Shown here: positions 7,440 through 16,975 of the stretch, in pieces
How the letters are laid out: every line of letters begins with the position of its first letter
Position numbering within the stretch: the stretch's first letter is position 1
Source of the DNA: Chitinophagales bacterium
GTDB taxonomy: Bacteria > Bacteroidota > Bacteroidia > Chitinophagales > UBA10324
NCBI GenBank assembly: GCA_013816805.1
Contig: JACDDS010000007.1
Coordinates: forward strand, 62,001-126,000
Length of the DNA: 64,000 bases
Direction of reading: 5' to 3'
Made by a program: the position numbers and the translations under genes
The notes under the pieces: model-generated
Told to the model about the DNA's origin: nothing
Seen by the model: the letters and a program-made list of their open reading frames with translations, nothing else
Databases searched by the model: none

Positions 7440-9563
7440 TCACTTTATTTGCTTAAGAGCTTCATGTATTTCTGTTACAGGCAATTGACACGTTTTATTT
7501 TCACAGATATAAATAAAAGTTTTTCCTTCAATAAATTTATCCCTTAATAAGGGTAAGTCACTCGTTTTAATGCAACCGAAAAAAATGCTGTTCGGTATAA
7601 AATAATCTCCAAATTCTCTACGCTTTCGCACAGCATCCGGTCCTGTTATGGCTATTTCATAAGAAGCTGAGATATATTCTAACATCAGTAAAGCCCAGTT
7701 AGAATAACCACTTCCATATTTTATAATAAATGGTTTCATTGTATTCAGCATTTGCCCTGAATGCTCCATATAGTGTTCACGATCAAAAAACTTACCGAGT
7801 AAAAAAAGATTATGAGCCATTACGGAGTTGGAAGCGGGAATCACATTATCACTTGTTTCCGTTTTGCGGGCAATAAGGGCCGGGTCGAGATCGGAAGTAA
7901 AATAATACATGCCATTTGGCTGGCTGGTGTCTGAAAAGTGCATCATGGTATATTCAGCAAGGTTTCTGGAATATTGAAGCCATTTTTCATCAAAAGTCGC
8001 TTCATACAATGCTATAAAAGCTGCAATTGAAAATGAATAATCTTCCAGGAAACCATTAACTGACGACCGGTTATTTTTATAGCTGTGAAACAAACTGCCA
8101 TCTTGTTTCAATTGCTTCGTTAAAATAAATTGTGCATTGGTCAGCGCTGCGTTTAAAAAATTTTCCTCTTTAAATACGACATATGCATCAGTATATGCCT
8201 GAATCATCATTGCATTCCATGATGTAAGTGACTTATCATCAAGGCCCGGCTTGATCCGCATTTCTCTTTGCTGTAAAAGTTTTTTCTTCCAGGCAACTAT
8301 CTTACTTTCAAAATCATGGTTACTCAGGTTCCACCGTTTTGCAATACCCTCATCCGAATCTTTTCGTACTAAAATATAATTACCATGTTCCCAATACCCT
8401 ATCTCATTAACGTTGTAGTAATCTGCAAAAGGACTGAAATCATCACCTAAAAGATTTTGCAGTTCCTCTTTTTTCCAAACGTAATATTTACCTTCCTCCC
8501 CTTCAGCATCTGCATCTAAAGCTGAATAGAAACAGCCTTCAGATGACGTCATTTCCCTCTGAATCCATTCCAGCGTTTCATATACAACCTGTTTGTAAAG
8601 CGGATCTTTTGTTAACTGATAGGCAGCGCAATAAAGGGAAACTAATTGTGCATTATCATAAAGCATTTTTTCAAAGTGTGGAACTTTCCAGTCTGTATCT
8701 GTTGAATAACGTGCGAACCCGCCTCCGATCTGGTCATAAATTCCGCCCAGAGCCATTTTATGCAATGTCAGGTTCACCTGCTTCATTACTTTTTTATCAT
8801 TCTGCAGGTAGGCATATTTCAGTAAAAAAAGATAGTTATTTGGCAATGGAAATTTTGGTGCATGGTTGGGTCCGCCCTCATTAGTATCAAAAGAGTTACT
8901 CCACTCACTAACACACCTCTTAAGTGAATCTGCTGTAAAATCAGGTTTCGAAGTATCTAACTGTACCAGATCACTTTCCTTAATGCCGTTTATTAAAAGA
9001 GAGGCATAACCTGTGGTTTTTTCCGGATCATTTTTATATAGTGCTGAAAGTTTGGTTAGAATTTCTTTCCAGCTGGCAGTAGGGAAGTAAGTGCCTCCAT
9101 AAATCGGCCTGCCATCGGGTAAAGCAAAACAATTTAACGGCCAGCCACCGCTGCCACTTATTAACTGCACTGCATTCATATACACCTGGTCAATATCTGG
9201 TCGCTCTTCACGATCCACTTTAATACAAATAAAATTTTCATTCATTAACCTTGCCGTGGCAGTATCCTCAAAAGATTCATGTTCCATTACATGGCACCAG
9301 TGACAGGAGGAATACCCGATACTTATTAGCAGCAGCTTGTTTTCATCCTTCGCCTTTTTCAAAGCTTCTTCTCCCCATGGATACCAGTCCACAGGATTAT
9401 GCGAATGTTGCAGCAGGTAAGGACTTGTTTCATGTATTAGATGATTAGTGAAAGGATGTGAAGTGTCTTTCAATGTGGCCATATTATCTGATTGTATTTG
9501 ACCATGAAAACAAGTTCCTGATGCTATAATTATAAAAAACAATAATAAAATCGGTGATTGCAC
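7440..9563 (-). CDS. Thioredoxin-fold protein of the YyaL / SSP411 (DUF255) family
   Basis: 707 residues if started at the GTG at 9563, which yields an N-terminal hydrophobic segment ([12 protein letters not shown]) like a signal peptide. An ATG at 9482 would give a 680-residue cytosolic form, closer to the family length. The thioredoxin-like domain (about residues 35-200) contains [18 protein letters not shown], the C87-H-W-C90 pair and GGWPLN. An (alpha/alpha)6-barrel like that of sugar epimerases or glycosidases fills the rest, with [25 protein letters not shown] and [13 protein letters not shown]. Homologues are widespread but their biochemical role is not settled. The gene is monocistronic. 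Confidence 0.88.
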   Translation of the reverse strand: MQSPILLLFFIIIASGTCFHGQIQSDNMATLKDTSHPFTNHLIHETSPYLLQHSHNPVDWYPWGEEALKKAKDENKLLLISIGYSSCHWCHVMEHESFEDTATARLMNENFICIKVDREERPDIDQVYMNAVQLISGSGGWPLNCFALPDGRPIYGGTYFPTASWKEILTKLSALYKNDPEKTTGYASLLINGIKESDLVQLDTSKPDFTADSLKRCVSEWSNSFDTNEGGPNHAPKFPLPNNYLFLLKYAYLQNDKKVMKQVNLTLHKMALGGIYDQIGGGFARYSTDTDWKVPHFEKMLYDNAQLVSLYCAAYQLTKDPLYKQVVYETLEWIQREMTSSEGCFYSALDADAEGEEGKYYVWKKEELQNLLGDDFSPFADYYNVNEIGYWEHGNYILVRKDSDEGIAKRWNLSNHDFESKIVAWKKKLLQQREMRIKPGLDDKSLTSWNAMMIQAYTDAYVVFKEENFLNAALTNAQFILTKQLKQDGSLFHSYKNNRSSVNGFLEDYSFSIAAFIALYEATFDEKWLQYSRNLAEYTMMHFSDTSQPNGMYYFTSDLDPALIARKTETSDNVIPASNSVMAHNLFLLGKFFDREHYMEHSGQMLNTMKPFIIKYGSGYSNWALLMLEYISASYEIAITGPDAVRKRREFGDYFIPNSIFFGCIKTSDLPLLRDKFIEGKTFIYICENKTCQLPVTEIHEALKQIK

Positions 9564-9822
9564 GGTTGTAAAGAAAACTGTTTAAAAATAAACATATAGC
9601 TGATAACAAAGGTGTGATCAGGCTTTGATGTAAGAGCTGTAGATAATTTAAAATGCTCTTGCTGTTCATTTATCAGCATCAATCACTGCTGAATAACATA
9701 AGTTGGTCTCTTTTTTAATCGGGCTGCACTTCGGTGTCAACAAAATAATTGGTGTGCATCGAAAAATCTTTCTTTTTTTACTGCCGGATTCTGTCTTGCT
9801 TTGTAAACTTTAAAAATCAACC

Positions 9823-12120
9823 ATGAATAAAACGCTACTACTTCTGATTATCTTATCATGTATATTCACTTTTACCTCTTACGGACAGGAATGGCTTGGA
9901 ATAAGCAATAGCAACTATGCGGGCGTTAGTGGTATAGCATTAAACCCCGGCACAATGCTCACTTCTAAATTAAGCTGGGATGTTAATGTGGCTTCAGGAG
10001 ATGCTTCCTTCGAAAATTCATTTTTGTACATACCAAAAGGGGACCTTAGCTTCTTTGGTATAAAAAATATCGTTAACCGGATTGGTGATAAAAATTATCT
10101 TACAAAGTATAATGCTTCTGATCCCAATTCCCTTCAGTTTATGGCTGCATCCGGAACGCTTATGGGACCATCGGCAATGGTGAGATTCAAAGAAAGATAT
10201 GCAGTCGCCTTTACCATGCAGGGACGAACTTTTGCAAGTGCAAGAAATGTTTCTTCCAACCTTGCTCAAAATGCTTACGACTTATTAAAAAATAATGAAC
10301 TGTTCAATCAGAATCTTGAAATTCGAGATTTAAATGTAGATGCACTTGGATGGATCGAATACGGACTTTCCTTCGGTACCTATTTATATAAAGGGAACAA
10401 TCAATTGTTGAGTGGTGCAGTATCCCTTAAACTTTTGGAGGGAGCTGCAGGTGGATATGTTAACTCAGCAACTATTCCATACAGGATTGTGGATCAGAAT
10501 AATTTAATTATAGGAGGAAGTGAACCTGCTCATATTGATTATGGGATGGTTGATTTTCCTGTTTACCAGTCGATTGACAATTATAATGATCTTATCCAGG
10601 GAAGAGGTTATGGGTGGAATCTTGGCTTTACTTATGAGTTCCTCCGTGATTCTTCACAGTGGACTTATGAAATGGATGGGAATAGACATTGGGATCACGA
10701 TAAAAACCGCTATTGGTTGCGTTTGGGAGCTTCCCTGATCGATATGGGTCAAATTAAATTTAAAGAAAATGCCGGTAGCTACCATTTGGTTACTGACAGC
10801 GCAAATTATCGTAATTGGTTCTTTGAAAAATTCCATAGCCAGCAGGACCTTAATCATAAGCTGAGCTATTTGGCTTTTGGCGATTCTACTCAATCATTTT
10901 CGGATTTTGGATTTGAAATGCAGATGCCTTCTGCAGTTAGTGTGCAGGCAGATGTAAATGTTTATAAAGATTTTTATGTGAATGCAACCGTTGTTCAGGG
11001 TTTTAGTTATGGAAAAAAGGCTGGTGTAAGACGACCGAGCGTTTATTCAATAACTCCACGTTATGAATCTAAATGGTTTGAAGCCAGCATCCCTGTTTCC
11101 ATTATTGATTATGGAAAAGCAAAGGCGAGGGTTGGAATTGCTTTAAGGGGCGGTCCTGTATTTATTGGTTCTGACAACATATTAGGGCTTGCCACTGCTC
11201 AAGACCTTACCTCCTTTGATCTATACGCCGGTATAAAGATTAATATACCAGAAAGAAAACCTCGTGATCGCGATCATGATAATGTTTCAGATAAACTGGA
11301 TAGATGTCCGGATAAGGCTGGGTTGTGGAAGTTTAAAGGTTGTCCGGATAGTGATAATGATGGCATTGTAGATTCAGCAGATGCTTGTCCTGATGAACCA
11401 GGGCCTGTAGAAACTCAGGGTTGTCCTGACAGAGACAAGGATCTCGTTATTGATTCTAAGGATGAATGTCCCGATACACCAGGCTTAGCCGAATTTAATG
11501 GTTGTCCTGACACAGATGGAGATAGTATTCCTGATAAGGTGGATGCATGTCCGACCCAGAAAGGCTTGCCTCAATTTGGTGGTTGTCCCGATACAGATGG
11601 AGACGGAATTCCGGATAAAAGTGATGCCTGCCCAACCGAAATAGGCCCTGTAAGCACCAATGGATGTCCCGACCGCGATAGCGATCTAGTGGCCGATAAG
11701 GATGATCAATGCCCCGATGAGCCTGGTATTCCGGCAAACCACGGGTGTCCGCCTATAAAAGAAGAAGTTTTGCAGAAAATTAAGTTGAGTGCACAGGCTA
11801 TTCAATTCGAAACGGGTAAGGCCATCATCACAAAAAAATCTTATGCTGTGCTCGATATAATTGCTGAGATTATGAATCAATATGCATATACAAAATGGAA
11901 TATTAATGGCCATACAGATAATGTAGGTAAGCCGGATTACAATCTGGATCTTTCTCAAAGAAGAGCCGAAGCAGTTCGGGATTACTTCATCAGTAAAGGC
12001 ATAGGTGCTGAACGGCTTGCTGCAAAAGGATTTGGGTTGACGGAACCTATTACTACAAATAAAACTGCTGCAGGAAGGGCAAAAAACAGAAGAGTTGAAA
12101 TTATACTCATTGAAGATTAG
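9823..12120 (+). CDS. OmpA-family outer membrane protein with DUF5723 domain and thrombospondin type 3 repeats
   Basis: 765 residues. A signal peptide covers residues 1-21. Residues ~22-460 match the Bacteroidota DUF5723 barrel-type region (GISNSNYAGVSGIALNPG near the start). Residues ~479-644 hold about five calcium-binding thrombospondin type 3 repeats (DxDxDxxxDxxDxCPDxPG, each ending in a GCP step). Residues ~655-765 are an OmpA peptidoglycan-binding domain, with GHTDNVG, NLDLSQRRA and the closing NRRVEI; the Asp and Arg that contact diaminopimelate are present. It probably links the outer membrane to the cell wall. A hairpin terminator follows. TTGCTTTG at 9796-9803 is a one-mismatch promoter -7 element. 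Confidence 0.9.
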   Translation: MNKTLLLLIILSCIFTFTSYGQEWLGISNSNYAGVSGIALNPGTMLTSKLSWDVNVASGDASFENSFLYIPKGDLSFFGIKNIVNRIGDKNYLTKYNASDPNSLQFMAASGTLMGPSAMVRFKERYAVAFTMQGRTFASARNVSSNLAQNAYDLLKNNELFNQNLEIRDLNVDALGWIEYGLSFGTYLYKGNNQLLSGAVSLKLLEGAAGGYVNSATIPYRIVDQNNLIIGGSEPAHIDYGMVDFPVYQSIDNYNDLIQGRGYGWNLGFTYEFLRDSSQWTYEMDGNRHWDHDKNRYWLRLGASLIDMGQIKFKENAGSYHLVTDSANYRNWFFEKFHSQQDLNHKLSYLAFGDSTQSFSDFGFEMQMPSAVSVQADVNVYKDFYVNATVVQGFSYGKKAGVRRPSVYSITPRYESKWFEASIPVSIIDYGKAKARVGIALRGGPVFIGSDNILGLATAQDLTSFDLYAGIKINIPERKPRDRDHDNVSDKLDRCPDKAGLWKFKGCPDSDNDGIVDSADACPDEPGPVETQGCPDRDKDLVIDSKDECPDTPGLAEFNGCPDTDGDSIPDKVDACPTQKGLPQFGGCPDTDGDGIPDKSDACPTEIGPVSTNGCPDRDSDLVADKDDQCPDEPGIPANHGCPPIKEEVLQKIKLSAQAIQFETGKAIITKKSYAVLDIIAEIMNQYAYTKWNINGHTDNVGKPDYNLDLSQRRAEAVRDYFISKGIGAERLAAKGFGLTEPITTNKTAAGRAKNRRVEIILIED
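11260..11755 (+). repeat. Tandem thrombospondin type 3 repeats within the OmpA-family gene
   Basis: Six degenerate units, each of roughly 75-85 bases, encode Asp-rich calcium-binding loops such as DTDGDGIPDKSDACP followed by a GCP step. Units starting near 11510 and 11587 share long near-identical stretches (GTTGTCCtGAcACAGATGGAGA), pointing to local duplication. Confidence 0.8.
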
Positions 12121-12130
12121 ATATGGAATA

Positions 12131-12162
12131 AACTGCGTTGCTGAAAACAGCGCAGTTTTTTT
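12131..12162 (+). terminator. Rho-independent terminator after the OmpA-family gene
   Basis: Stem AACTGCG (12131-12137) pairs with CGCAGTT (12151-12157), with further inner pairing, and is followed by a run of T from 12156 to 12162. It begins 11 bases after the stop codon. Confidence 0.8.
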
Positions 12163-12221
12163 AAGGTAGAATAATAGCAAGAATTCATTCTGCAAACGTT
12201 ACATCAGATAGCCTGTGTTGG

Positions 12222-13007
12222 ATGTATGTCACAATCAAGAATTTGAAGCTTACTTCTTTATCTGCCTTTTTCGTATGCAACGTAATAATAATGCTGTTGC
12301 AGTCGTGCTCTACCTATCATACTTACACCTCTCTTGATAAGGCACTTAATGAACCGTTGCAGGTAGAGCGGTTAAAAATTGAATATAAGACATTACATAC
12401 ATTGCCTTCTGAAATAGGAAAGCTCACGAATCTAAAGATCCTGGTATTGGCTCATGACCAGCTGGATTCTTTACCTCCGGAAATAGGCAATCTCCATAAA
12501 TTAGAAAGGCTTGGCTTAACTGCTAATAAATTGAAAAAGCTTCCTCCGGAAATTGGGTATTTGAAAAATTTAAAAACCCTTTCGGTACAGTTTAACAATC
12601 TCGATTCATTGCCATCATCTATTGGGTCACTCATTAACTTATCCGATCTGCGTGTTTCTTACAACAGCCTTAAATATTTACCCGCATCGATAGGTAATCT
12701 ATCTAACCTTGAATTCCTATACCTTGATAATAATCTGTTATTGTCATTACCTAAAGAAATTGGTAAGCTATACCACCTGAAGTTCTTATATATTGGAAAA
12801 AATGCTTTGGACGATCTGCCACCTCAATTTGGAAACCTTACTGGCTTAGTGGAATTGGATGTTTCAAGAAGCGGAACGCTGCTTCGATTGCCGCAATCAT
12901 TATGCAGCGTAAGAACACTTGAAACGCTTTATGTTGATCAAACTACTTTTGTGCCTTCCTGTTTGTATTCCAGAAACCATTTGCATTTTAAGATTATTAT
13001 GCAATAA
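12222..13007 (+). CDS. Leucine-rich-repeat lipoprotein
   Basis: 261 residues. The N-terminus has a hydrophobic segment ending in a lipobox (LLQSC, Cys at residue 29), so it is predicted to be lipidated. From about residue 50 to 240 there are seven to eight leucine-rich repeats of 23 residues with the consensus LPxxIGxLxxLxxLxLxxNxL. This form is common in Bacteroidota surface proteins and in plant and Ras-type LRRs. The concave face should bind a protein or glycan partner, which cannot be named. The gene ends before a hairpin shared with the convergent neighbour. Confidence 0.85.
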   Translation: MYVTIKNLKLTSLSAFFVCNVIIMLLQSCSTYHTYTSLDKALNEPLQVERLKIEYKTLHTLPSEIGKLTNLKILVLAHDQLDSLPPEIGNLHKLERLGLTANKLKKLPPEIGYLKNLKTLSVQFNNLDSLPSSIGSLINLSDLRVSYNSLKYLPASIGNLSNLEFLYLDNNLLLSLPKEIGKLYHLKFLYIGKNALDDLPPQFGNLTGLVELDVSRSGTLLRLPQSLCSVRTLETLYVDQTTFVPSCLYSRNHLHFKIIMQ

Positions 13008-13027
13008 TAGGATATAGTCAAAAAAAT

Positions 13028-13060
13028 AAAACCCTGCAAATTGCAGGGTTTTATTTTTTT
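13028..13060. terminator. Bidirectional hairpin terminator
   Basis: AAACCCTGCAA is followed almost immediately by TTGCAGGGTTT, giving an uninterrupted stem with a minimal loop and T-rich sequence (TTTTATTTTTTTT) to the right and A-rich sequence to the left. It separates convergent genes ending at 13007 and 13074. Confidence 0.85.
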
Positions 13061-13073
13061 TAATCACTAAGTT

Positions 13074-13688
13074 TTATCCTAAGATGAGAATGAGCGCGTA
13101 AATTAACCCGGGAATAAAAAAAAGTAAAGTTAAAATCAGGTCAATCCAGAAATGAGAAGTTATTCCCTGCTCATAAAGTGCCACACCAAGAGGAGGAATA
13201 AAAATCGAAATAATGGCATACAGAACTTTATTGTTCGCATTTGTGGTTGTTGCGGCAGCTTTAAGTTTATCTTTTAAGATCTGTAATGCGCCATGGTGGG
13301 CTGTAACATCATGATTATTGGCTCTGTTCAGATGTTGTGCTTCGGGTGCTGCGGGTTGTGCAACTGGTAAGTCATTATTAAAACCGATTTTTAAATCTGT
13401 CTTTGCAGCATCGTTAAATATTTGCGTTTGCTGGGGAATGCTTAAAGGAGTTACAACTTCCTCTGTTGAAGCAGTCAATATTAATGGATCAATGGGAGCA
13501 GGCATTAATGCTGCATTGTTTTCGTCCCGTGTGTTGTTTTTAGCAACCGTGGTTTGTGCCTTTTTCAGAGGAGTAACATCAGGATGATAGTTACCCACAA
13601 ATTTCAGGTCGTAATCCCGTGCGCAAGAGGATAATAATACAGCTGTGCTAAAAGCAATAAAGACAAGTAAGTAATTTTTGTTTTTCAT
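13074..13688 (-). CDS. Lipoprotein with a C-terminal YqaE/Pmp3 (UPF0057) membrane domain
   Basis: 204 residues. The N-terminus is a lipoprotein signal (AVLLSSC, Cys at about residue 22). The middle (about 25-150) is low complexity, rich in Ala, Asn, Gln and Pro, with no recognised domain. Residues ~155-204 are a complete Pmp3/YqaE domain: two membrane helices with IPPLGVALYEQGITSHFWID and FIPGLIYALILIL. Stand-alone Pmp3 proteins are about 52 residues and are linked to membrane potential and salt or cold stress. Lipidation would place the linker outside the inner membrane, so this is a tethered version. It is preceded by a divergent gap and convergent with the LRR lipoprotein. Confidence 0.88.
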   Translation of the reverse strand: MKNKNYLLVFIAFSTAVLLSSCARDYDLKFVGNYHPDVTPLKKAQTTVAKNNTRDENNAALMPAPIDPLILTASTEEVVTPLSIPQQTQIFNDAAKTDLKIGFNNDLPVAQPAAPEAQHLNRANNHDVTAHHGALQILKDKLKAAATTTNANNKVLYAIISIFIPPLGVALYEQGITSHFWIDLILTLLFFIPGLIYALILILG

Positions 13689-13774
13689 TGGTTTCTGTTT
13701 TTTTGGTTAGAAAATTCAATACCTGGATTATAATTTTTTTACAAAGGCAATGCCGCAATTTAGCAGAAAAATTA

Positions 13775-14416
13775 TCAAATCGTTTCTTCGGGATTTATAA
13801 ATTTTCCCTGGTCATTGGGAACTGTTCTGAAAATATGGTCCCAAAACGAGGAAGAAACTCCAAACCCTTTACCGGGTACTTTATAATGATGCAGGTGGTG
13901 ATATTTCCATAATGGCTTCATAAATTTAAATGGTGGAGCCATGGCATGTATGGCATAATGCATGGAGCCATAAATAAGATAACCAGTAATGAAACCTGGG
14001 AAAAATGGAAAAGCGTTATTCTGAAAAACAAAATAATATACCGAAAATAGCAAGGAAGCAATGATTAAAGAAGGGGCAGGGGGCATAAACAAACGCTCTT
14101 TGTCTCTCGGAAACTCATGATGAACGCCATGAGCGGTGTAAAGAAATTTTTGCATTTTTGGATTTTCTGAATGATGATGAAATGCAAAACGATGCATCAA
14201 ATATTCAAATAACGTCCAAAAAAACATTCCACTAAAATAGAACCCCATGGCCTGGTACCATTGAATGTGGAGAACTGCAATACTGTATATTATCATTGCA
14301 ATAATCAATGGAATATAGATACTAAAGATCACCTGAGGACTGGTTTTTGTCAGTACTTCAAGATGTCTTGAGTGAAAAATGGTTGCTTGTCCTTTATTCT
14401 TAATTTTAAATTCCAT
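13775..14416 (-). CDS. Fatty acid 2-hydroxylase family protein (FA2H/Scs7 type)
   Basis: 213 residues from the ATG at 14416; a longer frame from a TTG at 14431 is possible but that TTG lies inside the promoter element. It belongs to the di-iron fatty acid hydroxylase superfamily: histidine clusters EYLMHRFAFHHH, HGVHHEFPRDKERLFMPP, HYAIHA and KYHHLHHYK are all present, and the second is diagnostic of 2-hydroxylases. There are about four membrane helices. The enzyme 2-hydroxylates acyl chains, usually of sphingolipids; many Bacteroidota make sphingolipids, but no sphingolipid gene is nearby. CrtZ-type carotene hydroxylase is the main alternative and fits less well. Confidence 0.85.
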   Translation of the reverse strand: MEFKIKNKGQATIFHSRHLEVLTKTSPQVIFSIYIPLIIAMIIYSIAVLHIQWYQAMGFYFSGMFFWTLFEYLMHRFAFHHHSENPKMQKFLYTAHGVHHEFPRDKERLFMPPAPSLIIASLLFSVYYFVFQNNAFPFFPGFITGYLIYGSMHYAIHAMAPPFKFMKPLWKYHHLHHYKVPGKGFGVSSSFWDHIFRTVPNDQGKFINPEETI

Positions 14417-14428
14417 AGAAGCAATACG

Positions 14429-14436
14429 CAAAGATA
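14429..14436 (-). promoter_or_regulatory. Bacteroidota -7 element for the fatty acid hydroxylase gene
   Basis: Read on the minus strand this is TATCTTTG, a perfect TAnnTTTG. It ends 13 bases before the ATG at 14416, so the transcript would carry only about 5-9 leader bases. No clear TTG -33 element is seen. It argues against the upstream TTG start at 14431. Confidence 0.5.
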
Positions 14437-14597
14437 CTATGAAAATTGTATGTTAGGGATGCTTCTTGTACACCGCGTATAAAAAGGAATGAATTCCTGT
14501 GGTTTTTGCAGTTGCTTTCCTTTCTTTGCTTTTAATCTGATAATTGAAATGATAGCAACTTTTAAGTAAATACTGCAAAAGGTATTAAGGTAAGAAT

Positions 14598-15389
14598 ATG
14601 ATTCAAAAAAAGCAAAAACCATTAATTCTTGTTACTAATGATGATGGCATTACTTCCCCTGGTATTAATGCATTAGTGGAAGAGATGCGACATTTTGGAA
14701 AAGTAATAGTAGTGGCTCCCGATAGTCCTCAATCCGGAATGGGACATGCTATTACTATTGACAATTTACTCCGCCTTGAACATATTAAAATATTTGACGA
14801 TGTGGAATCTTACCAATGCAGTGGTACGCCTGTAGATTGTGTAAAGGTTGCCGTAGATAAAATAATTAAAGGGAAACCGGATCTGTGCGTATCAGGCATT
14901 AATCACGGTTCCAACTCTTCCATCAATGTAATTTATTCCGGAACAATGTCGGCAGCTATGGAAGCTGCAATCGAAGGGATTGATGCCATTGGCTTTTCTT
15001 ACCTTAATTATTCATTTGAGGCAGATCTTACCCTGCCTAAAAAAGTGGTTCGTCACATTACACCACGGATATTGAAGAATGGTTTGCCAAAAAATATTTT
15101 ACTAAATGTGAATATTCCAAATATTACTGAAGCACATTATAAAGGTGTTAAGGTCTGCCGGCAGGCCGTAGCCAAATGGGAAGAAGAATTCTCAGAACGT
15201 ATTGATCCGCGTGGAAAAAAATATTACTGGCTCACCGGGAAGTTTGTTAATAAAGACAGTGGAGAAGATACGGATGAATGGGCTCTCGCTAACGGATATA
15301 CTTCTATAGTGCCGGTGCAGTTCGATCTTACGGCTCATCAGGCCATTCCATACATTAATGAGTTGCACTTTGATGGAGAAGCGAAATAG
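14598..15389 (+). CDS. surE: 5'/3'-nucleotidase SurE
   Basis: 263 residues, the normal length. The N-terminal ILVTNDDGITSPG carries the Asp-Asp metal-binding pair; SPQSGMGHAIT, CSGTPVDCVK and SGINHGSNSSINVIYSGTMSAAMEA are further SurE signatures. SurE is a cytosolic divalent-metal phosphatase acting on nucleoside monophosphates and is linked to stationary-phase survival. It is the first gene of a tight operon: its 3' end overlaps the next start by 17 bases, and that gene overlaps lpxB. Confidence 0.95.
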   Translation: MIQKKQKPLILVTNDDGITSPGINALVEEMRHFGKVIVVAPDSPQSGMGHAITIDNLLRLEHIKIFDDVESYQCSGTPVDCVKVAVDKIIKGKPDLCVSGINHGSNSSINVIYSGTMSAAMEAAIEGIDAIGFSYLNYSFEADLTLPKKVVRHITPRILKNGLPKNILLNVNIPNITEAHYKGVKVCRQAVAKWEEEFSERIDPRGKKYYWLTGKFVNKDSGEDTDEWALANGYTSIVPVQFDLTAHQAIPYINELHFDGEAK

Positions 15390-15684
15390 AAAAACTGCTG
15401 GCTACGATAATCCTTATTTTGGAGCTTTTCTGGGATTAACGTTCCCTATAATTGCATTTCTGTTGTTCTGGGTATATGAATTTTCCGATCAGTATAGTTT
15501 ATCAGAGTATTATGATACACTTTTTAATAAAAGCCAGATGTCGGCCGTATTAAGTCTTTCAGTATTGGCAAATCTCCCTGTTTTTTTTCTCAACCTGTGG
15601 AACCAAAGATATGGAAACGTAAAAGGTATATTGGGCGCAACTTTTTTATATGGCGCTCTTATTATTCTCTTTAAATTCTTTTAA
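15373..15684 (+). CDS. Small membrane protein between surE and lpxB
   Basis: 103 residues from the ATG at 15373 (MEKRNRK), preferred over the frame start at 15358 because it puts a basic N-terminus before the first helix. Three predicted membrane helices are visible, at about residues 18-36, 56-74 and 84-103. The gene overlaps surE by 17 bases and its stop overlaps the lpxB ATG by one base (TAATG), so all three are translated together. No named family is recognised, but a similar small protein at this position is common in Bacteroidota. The lipid A context suggests an envelope role, as inference only. Confidence 0.75.
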   Translation: MEKRNRKTAGYDNPYFGAFLGLTFPIIAFLLFWVYEFSDQYSLSEYYDTLFNKSQMSAVLSLSVLANLPVFFLNLWNQRYGNVKGILGATFLYGALIILFKFF

Positions 15685-16784
15685 TGAAGCTGTATATTAT
15701 AGCCGGAGAAGCATCGGGTGATCTTCACGCTTCTAACCTTGTTAAACAGATAAGGCTCATTAATCCTCAAGTGCAATTCCGTGGTTTTGGAGGCGATTTA
15801 ATGCAGAACCAGGGAGTACATCTTACAAAGCATTACAGTGAAACTGCTTTCATGGGCTTTTTTGAAGTATTAACTCACCTGAATAAAATAATGGGATTTA
15901 TTGAGCTCTGTAAAAAAGATATTATTAGCTGGAAACCTGATGCGCTGATCCTGGTTGACTATCCCGGCTTTAATTTACGAATAGCCGAATTTGCAAAGAA
16001 CATGGGACTAAAAGTTTTTTACTACATCTCACCGCAGGTATGGGCGTGGAAAGCATCACGCGTTAATAAGATTAAAAAATATGTGGACAGGATGTTTGTA
16101 ATTCTTCCTTTCGAAAAATCCTTTTATGGAAAATGGGGTCATGAAGTGGAATTTGTAGGGCATCCATTACTAGACGCCCTTTCAGGCTTTGAATCAAATA
16201 AAAATCAGGGAGCCAAAGATGATGAGCAAATAGTGGCCCTCTTGCCTGGTTCCAGGAGACAGGAAATAAAAAAAGTATTACCTGTAATGACCAGCGTCAT
16301 TAAAGACTTTCCCGGTTATCGTTTCATTGTAGCAGGAGTTGGTTCTGTGGAAAAGCAGGTTTATCAATCCATTATTCAAAAATCGAGGTGTGAAATAATT
16401 TTTAATGATACCTATTCCCTATTGGCTACGGCCATGGCGGCAATCGTTACCTCGGGAACAGCAACACTCGAAACAGCTTTATTCAATGTTCCTGAAGTCG
16501 TCTGTTACAAAGCAAATCCGGTCTCTGTTTTTTTAGCAAGGAAGATGGTAAGTATAAAATACATTTCCCTTGTAAATCTAATTGCTGATAAGGAAGTGGT
16601 AAAGGAATTGATTCAGCATCAGGCGAACTATGAAAATATTAAATTTGAATTGAAAAGATTGCTTGAGGACAATAACTACCGTAATCGTATTTTATCAGAT
16701 TACGAAATGCTAAAGAACAAACTTGGAGGAATGGGTGCTTCCCAAAAGACAGCAGCAGCAATACTTGAAATGCTGCAGAATTAA
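15684..16784 (+). CDS. lpxB: Lipid-A-disaccharide synthase
   Basis: 366 residues, a GT19 glycosyltransferase that condenses UDP-2,3-diacylglucosamine with lipid X at the inner face of the inner membrane. Signatures visible are IIAGEASGDLHASNL at the N-terminus, GFGGDLMQNQGV, LVDYPGFNLR, YYISPQVWAWK, FVGHPLLD, LLPGSRRQEI and TSGTATLETALF. It is the last gene of the surE operon and ends just before the opposite-strand tRNA-Ala. Confidence 0.95.
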   Translation: MKLYIIAGEASGDLHASNLVKQIRLINPQVQFRGFGGDLMQNQGVHLTKHYSETAFMGFFEVLTHLNKIMGFIELCKKDIISWKPDALILVDYPGFNLRIAEFAKNMGLKVFYYISPQVWAWKASRVNKIKKYVDRMFVILPFEKSFYGKWGHEVEFVGHPLLDALSGFESNKNQGAKDDEQIVALLPGSRRQEIKKVLPVMTSVIKDFPGYRFIVAGVGSVEKQVYQSIIQKSRCEIIFNDTYSLLATAMAAIVTSGTATLETALFNVPEVVCYKANPVSVFLARKMVSIKYISLVNLIADKEVVKELIQHQANYENIKFELKRLLEDNNYRNRILSDYEMLKNKLGGMGASQKTAAAILEMLQN

Positions 16785-16797
16785 TGAAGAAAAAACT

Positions 16798-16872
<75 letters not shown>

Positions 16873-16952
16873 TTTTGTAGCATGCAAATATAATCATTGC
16901 TAAAATGCGGGAAATCGCATTTATCATTTTAACTACTGTAACATCTAACAAT

Positions 16953-16960
16953 TATATTTG
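16953..16960 (+). promoter_or_regulatory. Bacteroidota -7 promoter element for the M20 dipeptidase
   Basis: TATATTTG is a perfect match to TAnnTTTG, 15 bases before the ATG at 16976. This predicts a very short leader, under about 12 bases. Confidence 0.55.
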
Positions 16961-16975
16961 TCAAAATTTTTTTAA

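Noticed and set aside
13775-14416. Carotene beta-hydroxylase (CrtZ) as target of the CarH-like regulator
   Set aside because: The HGVHHEFPRDKERLFMPP block is specific to fatty acid 2-hydroxylases, and the gene is about 7 kb from the regulator.
14417-14431. TTG start for the fatty acid hydroxylase at 14431
   Set aside because: The TTG is part of the TATCTTTG promoter element, so it would lie upstream of the transcript start; the ATG at 14416 fits.
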